DNA of 64,000 nucleotides from Beroe forskalii (GCA_011033025.1 WFMF01000024.1:913966-977965); one strand, 5' to 3'; shown: positions 33,628 through 44,985, numbered from the stretch's first letter. Numbers and translations: made by a program. The notes: generated by a model not told the origin, from the sequence alone.

Positions 33628-35340
33628 GCTTTATTCAGAAATAGATAATGTAGGTATTAAAATTCAAATCACAACTACCTATTTTTCGTTCTAAGGTTCT
33701 AAATAAGTAAATAGACCCAAAATCAGGAGGTAGAGGAGGGCCAGGAGGTAGAGGAGCTACATTGGCGGACTCAAGTTGATGGGGAGGGATTAGGAGAGGG
33801 GATCCACCTCAGCAGCACCCTCACAGAATCACAGATGTCTGGTAAGCTGGTAGTGGTGAGGAGGTGCAGTCTTGTGGGGGGTAGTGTTTAGGTGCTGTCA
33901 CCATGGACGAGGAGGGTGAGGCGAGGACGAGGAGAGGACGAGGAAGACGTAGGCCTGGGAACAGTCATCCTGATCGTCACTACAATCAAGCATCCACCCT
34001 CTCATCAACACGAGGGTGTCGAGGCTTAGGTGTAGTTTTACAAATAGTAATAAGAAGTAATTTTACTAGAGCTCTAGAGGAAAGAGTCCCATAAGAAGAC
34101 CCCCCTAAGTGCAAAATATCCAGCACTCATCCTGGGTGCAGGTTCAGCGGTCACCGACTGAGGAAGCAGACACCTTTTCCAAGCATTGGTTCCTCCATTG
34201 TATGGACGAAGGAAAAATTGACAGCATTCCAGAATTAACTTTTTAAATCAATATATAAGGTTCCTACTCGATTCTGAGGATCAGAAGCAGTGTAAGTGAA
34301 TCTCCAGAAGGGGCTAATTTAAGTTAAGATGGTGACTGGAGAGGTAAATCCAATGAGAACGAAGAAGGGGTGTTCCATTACAAGACGTGTTTACATCGAA
34401 CAGAAACTCATCCAGAGCTTCCAGAGGCAGCTTTGATGAGCGGAACTAGATTCTTGGGAAATTTTCCCAGTCAAAAATCTTTATTCTGGGACAAAATCAT
34501 ATAGCCAAGAGGGAGATATGGGATCCTTTAAAGGTCTCCCATTGAACATCTTTAAGATATATATTAGGGTAGGTTATTCCTAAGATAGGATAAACGAAGG
34601 CAAGGGTAAAAGTTACCCCCCCCCCAGTTTATTACTTAACAAGAGTCAGGTAACCAACTGGCTGTTATAGTTATCTCTTGATAATTACTGATAATACCAG
34701 ATGTACAATGTCATGCTGGCCACAAAATGAAGGACGGCACACCAAGGAAGCCTAGTTTAAAATCATCATTCACTGTCAAAAACAGACTGGTGTGACATAC
34801 TGTGATTGTCAGTCAATATCTGACTTGAAGCTTTGAAGGTTTCCAAGTAAAGGACAAAAGAGACTACAGCACAAAAGGACAATAGCACGCTATAGTATAG
34901 TTGCTGTCCTCAATTAATTGGTAATACTCGTCACCAGCACATCCTGGTTTTAATCAGTTAAAAAAATAACGTGCCGCATATTTTGAGAGGTGTAAAACTG
35001 CTGCAAATTCTATCGATATATCCATAACCTTTCATCAGGCTGAGCTGATTATAGGGTTTGCAATAGAGGGGACAAAAAGATGGGAAATGCGAAAGAAGAG
35101 GATAATTGGAATGTAAAGGAAAAATCTGGGCTGCCATGTTTATCAGCCGTTGGCTAACAATTAAGATGTGCCCCTGGATCATGGCCTAGAAGCCAACAGA
35201 GGGCAGCTAACCCAACATACAGAGATATGCAGGTCTACATCTTTCAGAAAGTCAAGATTAAGCCCAAAATACTGGATGGCTCTTAACCAAGCAGTTGGGA
35301 AAGACACGAAAGCCTTCTTCACGTGTATCATCTGTGGCCA
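33628..35340 (+). repeat. Segmental duplication X, copy 1
   Basis: It matches 39936-41685 almost throughout. Landmarks: TTTATTCAGAAATAGATAAT, CAGGAGGTAGAGGAGGGCC, AAGCAGACACCTTTTCCAAG, TATAACAGCCAGTTGGTTAC on the complement, and CTATCGATATATCCATAACC. Short coding-like pieces lie within, such as the frame near 34340-34490 with CLHRTETHPELPEAAL. None makes a full gene. Confidence 0.8.
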
Positions 35341-35660
35341 CGGGAGATGAGTTTATGATACTTGAATCAATTCTCAATTCCCGATATTTTCTTTATCTAG
35401 GGATATGCAAAAACAATGAAATATTATTCAATTCAATTGAAGCCTTTGGCGTCGTCAACACCAAGCAGTGTCACATCCTGTTGCAAAAGTAAAAGATGTG
35501 AAAGAGAGGGTAAACTCGAAATGAAGTTTACCTACATTTTAAGTTTACATTCTGGCCACCATGTGTCTTGTTGAGAATTTTAATTACCAAACTCTTACAC
35601 TCAGTACCCTAATTCTGTAGAAAAACTTCCCACTAAACTCTCTTTGAAGTGGTAGAGTAA

Positions 35661-35986
35661 ATGGAAGTATCCCCAGTTATGGCCCCGCATCCCCGAACCT
35701 CTGGCATCCCATCAGGGTTGTTGTGCTCCTCTACCTGTTTCTTGCAAGAAGTTGAGAAGTGGGCAGCAGGGCTGAGCAAACCCGTTCCAGTAGAACCCTA
35801 CCTAACGCTCCTGGAGACCTGCAAGCAGAGGAATTGGAGAATATAAATAGAGGGAGATCTTGTGGGCTACAATCAGTCCTTGAAGAACACCAGGGATTCA
35901 TTCCGAGAGAAGAGCTAAGGTTTCCGCAAACATTTGCAGAAGTTATGGAATTAAGGAGTGTAATCCTCGCATATGGCGAATCCTGA
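35661..35986 (+). pseudogene. Domain B exon, copy 1 (frameshifted)
   Basis: From ATG 35661 the frame reads MEVSPVMAPHP..., then QEVEKWAAGLSKPVPVEPYL and TLLETCKQ before an early stop at 35844. The second half of the domain lies in another frame (RGRSCGLQSVLEEHQGFIPR, RFPQTFAEVMELRSV, ILAYGES, stop 35984-35986). Compared with the intact copy at 43176, a few bases are missing near 35834, which explains the shift. Domain B is a lineage-specific repeat I do not recognise. Confidence 0.5.
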
Positions 35987-36099
35987 CACCCCAGAGATCA
36001 CGAATACGGAGAGACTGGGCTGTATCTGGAACCGGATATTCGAGAAGAGGAGGCACCAGCTTAGCAAGCTACATGGCATAGAATATGTTGTATATAAAT

Positions 36100-36440
36100 G
36101 TAGTAAATTTATTTCAAATGTTCAAAAATTAACACGAAAACACTGTTGAAAATTTTAAATACCAAACTCTTAAACTCAGTACTCTAATTCTGTACAAAAC
36201 TTCCCACTAAACTCTCTTTGAAGTGGTAGAGTAAATGGAAGTATCCCCAGTTATGGCCCCGCATCCCCACACCTCTGGCATCCCATCAGGGTTGTTTTGC
36301 TCCTCAACCTGTTTCTTGCGATTATTCTCTTGGAAATCCTACCCAGAGCTGTATTTCATTTCAATGCCCTCTCAAACACAGCTAGGGGACCATGGAAGCT
36401 GTTGCAGTCCATGCGTTTCCAGGCCCAGGTGAGCGGGGAA
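36100..36440 (+). repeat. Repeated MEVSPVM unit, second copy
   Basis: Sequence starting GTTGAAAATTTTAAATACCA through TGGTAGAGTAAATGGAAGTA matches about 35565-35660 and 43568-43660. The following ATG frame is shared (MEVSPVMAPHP, IPSGL, CSSTCFL) but then diverges into SWKSYPEL and MPSQTQLGDHG, as at 43658. Confidence 0.6.
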
Positions 36441-36562
36441 ATGGTTCCAGCCGGAATCTAATAAAGCCAAGCCAGTAGAAAATGGTGGGTGGCAGGATAA
36501 CTATGGTAGGAGAGACCGTGCAGGACTTAGAACCTGATAACAAGGATCACGGTGCACCAGCC

Positions 36563-36643
36563 GCAGGACTAAGCGAATGGGGACAGTGGTTCACACCAGA
36601 GAAGAAACTTTCGCCTTGTTCACATCAGCCCAAATCCATCTAG
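36563..36643 (+). pseudogene. Domain A exon, copy 1 (truncated)
   Basis: It reads APAAGLSEWGQWFTPEKKLS and PCSHQPKS, then a stop at 36641. The better copy at 43930 continues as KTHPELQGHGW. The unit recurs four times in 33-45 kb. The residues W-G-x-W-F-x-P, K-L and H-Q-P-K are constant. Confidence 0.5.
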
Positions 36644-36666
36644 AGGGGAGAGAGGCTGTAAGGCAG

Positions 36667-36692
36667 CATAGCTGATCTTCTTGAAGATCAGT
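36667..36692. repeat. Hairpin after domain A, copy 1
   Basis: GCTGATCTT, loop, AAGATCAG. It matches the hairpins at 36901 and 44128. Confidence 0.6.
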
Positions 36693-36774
36693 ATACTTCT
36701 CTAACAGTCTAACCCAGACATTTCATTTCAAAAAGTCTAAATACTTAAATAAGCAGAAACAACGCATCACACTA

Positions 36775-36906
36775 AAGGAATGGGGACAGTGGTTTACACC
36801 AGAGAAGAAACTTTTGCCTGGTTCACACCAACCAAAAACACACCCAGAGCTACAAGGGGAAGGTTGGAGTATAAGAGGGAACGAGGCAGCCAGGCAGCTT
36901 AGCTGA
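36775..36906 (+). CDS. Domain A exon, copy 2
   Basis: The open frame reads EWGQWFTPEKKLLPGSHQPK, then THPELQGEGWSIRGNEAARQ and LS, with TGA at 36904-36906. The domain appears four times within 8 kb, always with the same tryptophans and the HQPK block. It has no recognised homologue. It may be a terminal exon of a small secreted or nuclear protein. The stop codon lies inside a 10-bp-stem hairpin (36901-36924). Confidence 0.4.
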   Translation, partial: KEWGQWFTPEKKLLPGSHQPKTHPELQGEGWSIRGNEAARQLS

Positions 36907-36924
36907 TCTTATTGAAGATCAGCT
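36901..36924. repeat. Hairpin overlapping the stop codon, copy 2
   Basis: AGCTGATCTT, ATTG loop, AAGATCAGCT: a perfect 10-bp stem containing the TGA of domain A. Confidence 0.75.
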
Positions 36925-37348
36925 TACTACTCTAGCCCATATATTTCATTTTAGAATGTCTTAATGTTTACAAAAGCAGAAAAACTCATCACACTAGAGG
37001 AAAATATTGTTATTTTATATCTAGTTGAATGTTGAACTTCAACAAGATCTTCGTGGAATCCATGTTTTTATATAAGAATGATATTGCTAATCCGCAGTAC
37101 AATTTATTGCTGTTACAACTAATAAGCAATATCCACATTGCACAACTTCATTGCTATAAAGTTCTGGTATATATAAAAGTTCTGGTATAAAAATTTAAGA
37201 TAGTTCCTAAGAAAACGATATTATCAATCAAATCTAAATCTTTATCAGCTACTTTGTTAAGAACACTTTTTGCTCTGACAATTGATGTTTGTGTTGTTTG
37301 TGCTTTTTTGTAAAATATTTTACTTGTTCTTCTTAATACACTTGTTTT

Positions 37349-37560
37349 CTTCAGCAACAAGCTGTAGAAGAGTGGGCCGCAGGGCTGAGTTAAGTGGTTC
37401 CAGTCGAACCATATCTCAGTATCTCACACTACCAGAAACGCATTATAAACGGAAGAAGAGGGACATCAGAGAAGAACTGAAGAAGGTGAGAGTTTGCGGG
37501 TTAGAAGCAATAACTGAAGGACATCAATAACTTATTCCCAGAAAAAATCACAGTAGTTTT
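37349..37560 (+). pseudogene. Domain B exon, copy 2 (broken)
   Basis: A TTTTCTTCAG acceptor is followed by QQAVEEWAAGLS and an in-frame TAA. The rest lies in another frame: SQYLTLPETHYKRKKRDIRE, ELKKVRVCGLEAITEGHQ. The paralogous copy at 44599 carries the same break, so the damage predates the segmental duplication, or the exon is read differently from my model. Confidence 0.45.
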
Positions 37561-37609
37561 TTACTTTTAATTAGAAGAGTGAAGGGCTACCTATGTAAGT
37601 ACGTAAAGC

Positions 37610-37837
37610 AGTTCCAGTCGGACCATGTCTCACAAATATCAGTATCAAACACTACCAGAGAACTGGAAACAGAAGAACCTGGAAACCAGAAAAGAAATGA
37701 AGGTGAGACATGAGAGTTTGCAGGTTGAAGCAATCCCTGAAGGTCAACATGGACCAACTACCAGAGAAAATCCCAGATTTCCTCAAATCTTTGCGGGAAA
37801 TTTGCATAAATTGAGGAGTGATGTTCTCACATTATAA
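37610..37837 (+). CDS. Domain B exon, copy 3
   Basis: ATG 37625 opens a 70-codon frame to TAA at 37835 covering the second half of domain B: TLPENWKQKNLETRKEMK, SLQVEAIPEGQ, NPRFPQIFAGNLHKLRSDVL. In the second segmental copy the same exon is split by an insertion (44982-46958). The function is unknown. Confidence 0.4.
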   Translation, partial: SSSRTMSHKYQYQTLPENWKQKNLETRKEMKVRHESLQVEAIPEGQHGPTTRENPRFPQIFAGNLHKLRSDVLTL

Positions 37838-38949
37838 TCATATGATGACATCATGAAATTTGGAACTTGAAGGTTTCAGTGAACCCACTGAACGCCAGGG
37901 ATAGCATGATTATCACTAGCACATTCTGAGAGAACGGAGGAAGTACTGGGAACATCTGAAGAACATTGTCTGCTGAGTGGACCAGACAAAAATCTGCTAC
38001 ACATCCTTGGAAGACTACAAGAGTACAAGGGAACCTCATTACATTCAATACATTCAGAACGGACATCCTAAGAACTATCACGTCCACATTGAGAAAATGT
38101 GTACAAAATCAAATAAGTAGTTCATAAATACATCAATTAATATCGGGCTAATTAATCATTATAGTACAAACCAGTACATTGGTACAGAAACTAGAAAAGA
38201 AACCGTGAATAAGTCAAGATTCATATCGATGTGTTATGGTCTTTGCACAAAATGTAGTGCTTGCCATGAGGAATTAAGTTGATGTATGGTATTATAGGAG
38301 GTAATAGGTATTCGGAGTGCAAACGCTAACATGGTTCAAGAAATTTGGAAGTGCCCTAGTAAAGGACCTAACAGGACTAAAAGAAGTCCGAGCCGATGAC
38401 AGAGTGTGGTAATAAGTGATCACAAGCATCTGTGAGTTACTTTATGTGAGTAATTTAAAACTAAAGTACGGAAGTGCATTTGAGTAGCATTCAGCAATTT
38501 GGAAGCAGCAGATGCACAGATCTAGACTGTCCTAGTTGTGCATTAATCAGTGAGGAATAGAAGAAGGGTCACCACAGATGAAGTGGAATCACTCCTGGGA
38601 CCTGAGTGTCTCATCTTTAGCAGTGACATAGACCTTAATACGAAAGGATCTCACGGCAATGGAGAGCCATCACAATTATTCCTAAGATAATAAGATACCA
38701 TATTATTGACACGGGGCTTTACACTGTAATTTATAAGATCACAATAGCACAAATTAAACTTTAATATTTTACTTAAACTTCATTAATTGAAGTACCCCAT
38801 ATTTAAATGATTATACACCCCCTTACACAGGTTTTATAAAATATTCCAGCACCTGCACACTTCAGAGAGTCGTAGAATGTGATAGAATGAATTCTATTAC
38901 ACATGTACGGCAACCGGTGGAACAACGGGGATATCTAGTGGATTCTGGT

Positions 38950-39545
38950 GTTTGAGTGGAGGTTCTGGGACCACGAACTTCTATACCAGTGAAGTTGAAG
39001 GGCAATATTTATAGCACTGAGTATAATGCATAACTACAAGTGCCCTCAAATTGGCCAACAAAACGTATCATATAGTTATCATGTCAAACAATGAATGAAA
39101 CAGATGAGTTTGATAACTGTATACCTGACGTGGATTAAGTCTGTAAAAACTTATTTCAATGTTTTTAATTATGATATGATATTATACGGTAATATAACGG
39201 AGCATTATGATAGTGCTGCAATAATTGCACGGGGTGAAGCCGTCCAATTTCTGCAGCAGTACCATTTATGTTTTGTTACCACTACAGTACCACGACGGTC
39301 AGTTATACTCACCGTAACTGCATGATAGTATTTGGCTCTGGAGTGCTACTATAGTGCTACTCCCATCTAAAATTTGACGTGGAGTGTAGTATAAATTTCA
39401 GGACTGAGATCATTGTGTTATGATTCTGATTCCTATTGGGCAATCAGACTTCTAGCAATTCCCGTATCATGACTGATCGATCACGTCCTTAAAAATGCTC
39501 CGTATCCTTCGAACTCAGTTTTCACTTACAGTGGTGCGCTTGGCA
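38950..39545 (+). mobile_element. Possible solo LTR or LTR end
   Basis: The segment follows an env-end-like sequence and runs to CACTTACA, after which TGGTGCGCTTGGCAGGATC could be a tRNA primer-binding site, since these start TGG. It contains TATAAA-like motifs. No gag or pol frame follows; 39550-39930 is purine-rich with no gene. Support is circumstantial. Confidence 0.3.
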
Positions 39546-39935
39546 GGATCTACCAGTACAAGATCTACATCGAGCTGAGTCTTTAAGAGCAAGATCGTAG
39601 TGGGAGCAACTCACAGCACTAAGGAGAGCATCAGACAGCAGTCAGGGTAAGAATGAAAGAGCCAGCCAGGCGACCAGGAAGTGCAGGACGGAGACTGCTA
39701 GGAAGATAATACGGAGACGGTCAGAAGGAGGGAGAAGCAGGAACGACACGGGAGAAGGTAGGACCGGAAGAAGTAAACAGAGACGGTCAGGACCAGGAGA
39801 CTGATCCGAGAACACAATGTGATGGGAGTGATGAGGTCAGTTGCGTACAAAACTTGGCGACGAGGAAACAAACTGAGCCTGATTCAATTACATTTTCATT
39901 TGAAATTGTAATTTTACCAAATACCAATGACTTTT

Positions 39936-41685
39936 ATTCAGAAATAGATAATGTATTAAAATTCAAATCACAAATACCAATTTGTCGTTCTAAATAGACC
40001 CAAAGTCAGGAGGTAGAGGAGGGCCGGGAGGTAGATGAGATACATTGGCGGACTCAAGTTGATGGGGAGGGATTGGAAGAGGGGATCCACCTCAGCAGTA
40101 TCCTCACAGAATCACAGATGTCTGGTATGCTGGTAGTGGTGAGGTGCAGTCTTGTGGGGATATAAGGTGCTGTCACCATGGTTGAGGTGAGGACGAGGAG
40201 GGTGAGGCGAGGACGAGGAAGATGTAGGCCGGGTAGGCCTGGGAACAGTCATCCTGATCGTCACTACAATCAAGCATGCACCCTCTCATCAACACGAGGA
40301 TGACGAGGCTCAGGTGTAGTTAGGCAAATAGTAATAAGAAGTAATTTTACTAAAGCACTTTAGACTTTTAGAGGGAAAGAGTCCCATGGGAAGACCCCTT
40401 AGTGCAAAATATACCAGCACTCACCCAGAATGCAGATTTAGCGGTCACAGACTGAGGAAGCAGACACCTTTTCCAAGCATTGGTTCCTCCATTGTATGGA
40501 CGAAGGAAAAATTGACAGCATTCCAGAATTAACTTTTTAAATCAATATAAGGTTCATACTCGATTCTGAGGATCAGAAGCAGTGTAAGTGAATCTCCAGA
40601 AGGGGCTAATTTAAGAGTTAAGATGGTGACTTGAGAGGTAAATCCAATGAGAACGAAGAAGGGGTGTTCCATCACAAGACGTGTTTACATCGAACAGAAA
40701 CTCATCCAGAGCTTCCAGAGGCCGCTTTGATGAGCGGAACTAGATTCTTGGGAAATTTTCCCAGTCAAAAATCTTTATTCTGGGACAAAATCATGTAGCC
40801 AAGAGGGAGATATGGGATCCCTTGAAGGTCTCCCATTGAACATCTAAGATATATATTAGGGTAGGTTATTCCTAAGATAGGATAAACGAAGGCAATGGTA
40901 AAAGTTACTCCCCCAGTTTATTACTTTATAACAGTCAGCTGGTAACCAACTGGCTGTTATAGTTATCTCTTTATAATAAGTGATGATACCAGACATGTAA
41001 AGTGTCGTGCTGGCCACAAAATGAAGGACGACACACCAAGGAAGCTTAGTTTAAAATCATCATTCATTTTCAAAAACAGACTGGTGTGACATACTGTTCA
41101 ATTGTCAGTCAATATTTGACTTGAAGCTTTGAAGGTTTCCAAGGAGAGGACAAAAGAGAAAAACTACAGAAATGAATCAATGAAATCACAACATAGCACG
41201 CTATAGTATAGTTGCTGTCCTCAATACAGAAAAAAACTAACAACAAACAATAACAACGTGAAGAAATTTAATAAAATGGTAATTCTCGTCACCAGTTACA
41301 AAAAATAACGTGCAGCATATTCTGGGAGGGGCAAAACTGCTGCAAATTCTATCGATATATCCATAACCTTTCATCAGGCTGAGCTGATTATAGGGTTAGG
41401 AATAGAGGGGACAAAAAGATGGGAAATGCGAAAAAAGAGGATTATTGGAGTGTAAAGGAGAAATCTGGGCTGCCATGTTTATCAGCCGTTGGCTAACAAT
41501 TAACATGTGCCCCTGGATTATGGCCTTGAAGCAAACAGAGGGCAGCTATCCCAACATACGAAGAGATGCAGGTCTAGACCTTTCAGCGAGTCAAGATCAA
41601 GTCAAAAATAATGGAAGGCACTAGACCAAGCAGTTGGCAAAGGCACAAAAGACTATTTAATGTGCATAATCAGATAATCTGTGGT
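39936..41685 (+). repeat. Segmental duplication X, copy 2
   Basis: Counterpart of 33628-35340 with small indels. An RGR-rich frame at 33903 in copy 1 is partly shared here at about 40178 but ends early, so it is probably not a conserved gene. Confidence 0.8.
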
Positions 41686-41869
41686 CAACCGAAAAAAGAA
41701 AGATCAAACACGTGAGATGAATGTACAATTATTATAGTGCCTCATCCGCACATCGTTTACATTTGTATTTCATGTACCTACCATCGACTCAAAAGAGTAT
41801 AAATAAAGTACTAATTAATTGGTACCACTTTCCTGATGGTAATCCACTTCAGATAACAGACCTGTAGAA

Positions 41870-41975
41870 CGGCCTGCAGGACAACAGCTGCTGTGAGATC
41901 TCGATCAGCTGAAAAAGCAGTTGGAGGAGGTGCATGATAAAAACCATGAATCATCCCCCGAATCAATAAACTAGG
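41870..41975 (+). other. Coiled-coil-like exon remnant
   Basis: After a TGA the frame reads DLDQLKKQLEEVHDKNHESS to a TAG near 41972, a heptad-like helix. It is short and isolated; it may be an exon of the domain A/B locus. Uncertain. Confidence 0.25.
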
Positions 41976-41989
41976 AAGAATATCATATT

Positions 41990-42960
41990 GGTAATAAATA
42001 AAACCATGATTAAATTCATAACAGTTAATTGATTGAAGACATGGTGAAAATCATGCAAAAGCTAACCCTACAGGTTACAGAACCCTGATACCCACGAAAG
42101 CACGAAATCCCAAAAAACAATCTGAGCAAAGAAAATACTGAACAGGACCGAGAACCTGTCACAAGTACATGTTAACAGAGAATAACGGCACCTATACCTC
42201 CACTACAGGAGGGATCTTGATAAAAGTCTTCGAAAAACAGGAAAATACCATGTTGATATATGATAAAAGACCTGTACAAGACATTTTAAACTTTTAAACT
42301 TCCTTCTGAATCTTTGGGGACGTCATCAAATTCTAATTTCTAACGACACATTCACATTGGCAAGAGGGAACCGTTCCTTGATGTCAGATGTGATAGTTTC
42401 GAATGATCCAGAAATACTGTGCAGGACCGAGAACCTGCCACAAGTGCATGCTATAAACAAGAAATAACCTCCATATTACAGGAGATTCTGATAAAAACGA
42501 CTCAGAGAAACATCATGTTGATATATAATAGACCTGCAGGACCCAGAAAATCAACGAAAGAGTAGAAACAATTAGTGTCCATTAGCAAAGTGCTTCCCGA
42601 ACAACAGGGTTGGCAATTCTTATAATTGTGCTCTGATTAATTAAGTCATGATAGAAATCATAGATGATCCCCAAAAACAATACCTACTATAGAAATAATT
42701 TATTGGTTGAATAAAACCAAGATTAAATTTAAGTTGATTCAAGTCATGATGAATATCATGCAAAAGCTAACCCCTTCACATTTCAAAATCCTGAGAACAA
42801 ACGGAGACAAATAACAAAATACGCCAGGAAATACTATGCAGGGCCAAGAACCTGTCACAAGTACACTTTAACAGGAAATAACCTCCTCTACAGGAGGGAT
42901 TCTGATAAAACGACTCAAGGAAACATCAGGTTGATATACAATAGACCTGTGCAGGACCGT
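41990..42960 (+). repeat. Three tandem ~300-400-bp units
   Basis: Each unit has a CAGGACCGAGAACCTG-like start, ACAAGTACA or ACAAGTGCA, then AACCTCC, ACAGGAG, TCTGATAAAA and GTTGATATA with AATAGACCTG. ATCATGCAAAAGCTAACCC occurs in the first and third. Confidence 0.7.
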
Positions 42961-43180
42961 GATGTCGATGACCAGGACACACAGCCACAGCTGGAGGACC
43001 ATGGAAGCTGTTGCAGAGGATGAGTGGGGAGAGTGGTTCCAGCCAGACACCAAACTCCTCTTGTGTGCCCACCAGCCCAAAACCCACTCAGAGTTGCAGG
43101 AAGCGAGACTGTTACACGATGATGGGTTGAGCACCAGAGGAAGAGAAGCTGTCACTTGTCAGGAAGTAACAAGAAGTTGA
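42959..43180 (+). CDS. Domain A exon, copy 3
   Basis: The frame from ATG (42962; the triplet before is GTG) reads TMEAVAEDEWGEWFQPDTK, LLLCAHQPKTHSELQEA, STRGREAVTCQE, to a stop at 43178. This is the most intact and most divergent domain A copy, and it lies directly before the intact domain B copy. In domain B copy 1 the residues before VEKWAAG are QE, which also occur here, so A and B probably belong to one protein. No clear splice pair joins them as drawn. Confidence 0.45.
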   Translation: MMSMTRTHSHSWRTMEAVAEDEWGEWFQPDTKLLLCAHQPKTHSELQEARLLHDDGLSTRGREAVTCQEVTRS

Positions 43181-43406
43181 GAAGCGGGCAGCAGGACTGA
43201 GCAAACCTGTTCCAGTAGAACTCTACCTAACGCTCCTGGAGACCTGCAAGCAGAAGAATAGGGAGGAAATGGAAAATATGAAGAAGGGGAGAGTCCTTGA
43301 AGAACACTGGCAGGGACTCATTCCGAGAGAAGAGCAAAGGTTTCCGCAAACATTTGCAGAAGTTATGGAATTAAGGAGTGTAATCCTCGCATATGGCGAA
43401 TCCTGA
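43176..43406 (+). CDS. Domain B exon, intact copy
   Basis: An open frame of 76 codons and a stop: VEKRAAGLSKPVPVELYLTL, LETCKQKNREEMENMKKGRV, LEEHWQGLIPREEQRFPQTF, AEVMELRSVILAYGES. It is the only copy in which the whole domain lies in one frame. The residues PVPVE, LLETCKQ, IPREE and FPQTFAEVMELRS are shared with copies 1-3. The unit looks helical and partly charged. It has no recognised family and probably forms the C-terminus, since each copy ends in a stop soon after LRS. It continues the domain A frame region with only a few bases between. Confidence 0.5.
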   Translation, partial: VEKRAAGLSKPVPVELYLTLLETCKQKNREEMENMKKGRVLEEHWQGLIPREEQRFPQTFAEVMELRSVILAYGES

Positions 43407-43657
43407 CACCCCAGAGATCACGAATACGGAGAGACTGGGCTTGATCTGGAACCGGATATTCGAGAAGAGGAGGCACCAGCTTAGCAAGCTACATGGCATA
43501 GAATATGTTGTATATAAAATATGTAGTAAATTTATTTCAAATGTTCAAAAATTAACACGAAAACACTGTTGAAAATTTTAAATACCAAACTCTTAAACTC
43601 AGTACTCTAATTCTGTACAAAACTTCCCACTAAACTCTCTTTGAAGTGGTAGAGTAA

Positions 43658-44101
43658 ATGGAAGTATCCCCAGTTATGGCCCCGCATCCCCACACCTATG
43701 GCATCCCATCAGGGTTGTTGTGCTCCTCAACCTGTTTCTTGCGATTATTCTCTTGGAAATCCTACCCAGAGCTTGATATCATTTCAATGCCCTCTCAAAC
43801 ACAGCTAGGGGACCATGGAAGCTGTTGCAGTCCATGCGTTTCCGGCCCAAGTGAGCGGGGAAAGTGGTTAAAGCGGGAATCTAAAGATGCCAAGCCAGTA
43901 GAAAATGGTGGGCGGCATGAATGTGATAAAAAGGATCCTGTGCACCAGCCGCAGCTGGGGGACCGGAAACGGAACCTACTGCAGACGAAGTCGCAGGACC
44001 CAGCGAATGGGGACAGTGGTTTACACCAGAGAAGAAACTTTTGCCTTGTTCACACCAACCAAAAACGCACCCAGAGCTACAAGGGCACGGTTGGAGTATA
44101 A
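43658..44101 (+). other. 147-codon frame overlapping domain A copy 4
   Basis: ATG 43658 opens MEVSPVMAPHP... to a stop near 44100. It shares its first ~55 codons with 36235. Over 43930-44101 it overlaps domain A in a different frame, so at most one reading is real there. Probably partly a shadow frame. Confidence 0.25.
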
Positions 44102-44133
44102 GAGGGAAAGAGGCAGCCAGGCAGTTTAGCTGA
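43930..44133 (+). CDS. Domain A exon, copy 4
   Basis: Open for 67 codons: APAAAGGPETEPTADEVAGP, SEWGQWFTPEKKLLPCSHQ, PKTHPELQGHGWSIRGKEAA, RQFS and TGA at 44131. Compared with copies 1 and 2 it has a longer Pro/Glu/Thr-rich lead. The stop lies in the conserved hairpin 44128-44151. Same unknown family. Confidence 0.45.
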   Translation, partial: KGSCAPAAAGGPETEPTADEVAGPSEWGQWFTPEKKLLPCSHQPKTHPELQGHGWSIRGKEAARQFS

Positions 44134-44151
44134 TCTTATTGAAGATCAGCT
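44128..44151. repeat. Hairpin overlapping the stop codon, copy 4
   Basis: AGCTGATCTT, ATTG, AAGATCAGCT, identical to 36901-36924. Confidence 0.75.
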
Positions 44152-44598
44152 TACTACTCTAGCCCATCTATTTCATTTTAGAATGTCTTAATGTTTACAA
44201 AAGCAGAAAAACTCATCACACTAGAGGAAAATAATGTACTTTTATATATATAAGAGTATAAGTATATAGTTGAATGTTGATCTTCAACAAGATCTTCATG
44301 GAATGCATGTTTTTATATAAAAACGATATCGCTAATCCGCAGTAAAATTTATTGCTGTTACAACTAATATATATCCACATTGCACAACTTCATAGCTAAA
44401 AAGTTCTGGCATATAAACTTATAAAAGTTCTATTATATAGATTTAGGATAGTTTCAAAAAGAACAATATTATCAATCAAATCCTTAATCAGCTAATTTGT
44501 TCAGAAGTTGAGAACACTTTTTGCTCTGCCAATTGATGTTTGTGCTGTTTGTGTAAAATATTTTACTTGTTCTTCTTAATAATACACTTGTTTTCTTC

Positions 44599-44985
44599 AG
44601 CAACAAGCTGTAGAAGAGTGGGCCGCAGGGCTGAGTTAAGTGGTTCCAATCGAACCATATCTCAGTATCTCACGCTACCAGAAACGCATTATAAACGGAA
44701 GAAGAGGGACATCAGAGAAGAACTGAAGAAGGTGAGAGTTTGCGGGTTAGAAGCAATAACTGAAGGACACCATGAACTTATTCCCAGAGAAAATCACAGT
44801 AGTTTTGTACTATTACTTAAAAGAGTGAAAGGCTATGTAAAGCAGTTCCAGTCGGACCGTGTCATACAAATATCAGTGCTACACTGGAAACAGAAGAACA
44901 TGGAAACCAGAGAAGAAACGAAGGTGAGACTTGAGAGTTTGCAGGTTGAAGCAATCCCTGAAGGTCAACATGGACCAACTATTCC
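44599..44985 (+). pseudogene. Domain B exons, copies 5 and 6 (broken)
   Basis: After TTTTCTTCAG the copy 5 frame breaks as in 37349 (stop after AAGLS), then continues in another frame: SQYLTLPETHYKRKKRDIRE, LEAITEGHHELIPRE. Copy 6 (about 44845-44985) reads HWKQKNMETREETKVRLESL, QVEAIPEGQHGPT and is cut by the ACTA-flanked insertion; its end (PRFPQIFAGNLH) resumes at about 46966-47040. Confidence 0.5.

Larger units (their letters stand above)
35747..38945 (+). repeat. Segmental duplication Y, copy 1
   Basis: It matches 43176-47895, which carries an extra 2-kb insertion. Includes domain A and B exons, then a long non-coding stretch (38100-38940) nearly identical to 47350-47890. It ends with CGGTGGAACAACGGGG, which is also the end of the env-like segment at 48843. 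Confidence 0.75.

Noticed and set aside
33903..34094. Arg/Gly-rich 63-codon frame starting MDEEGEARTRRGRGRRRP
   Set aside because: The paralogous copy at about 40178 shares only part of it and ends early; the Arg-rich start comes from a GAGGACGAG-type simple repeat.
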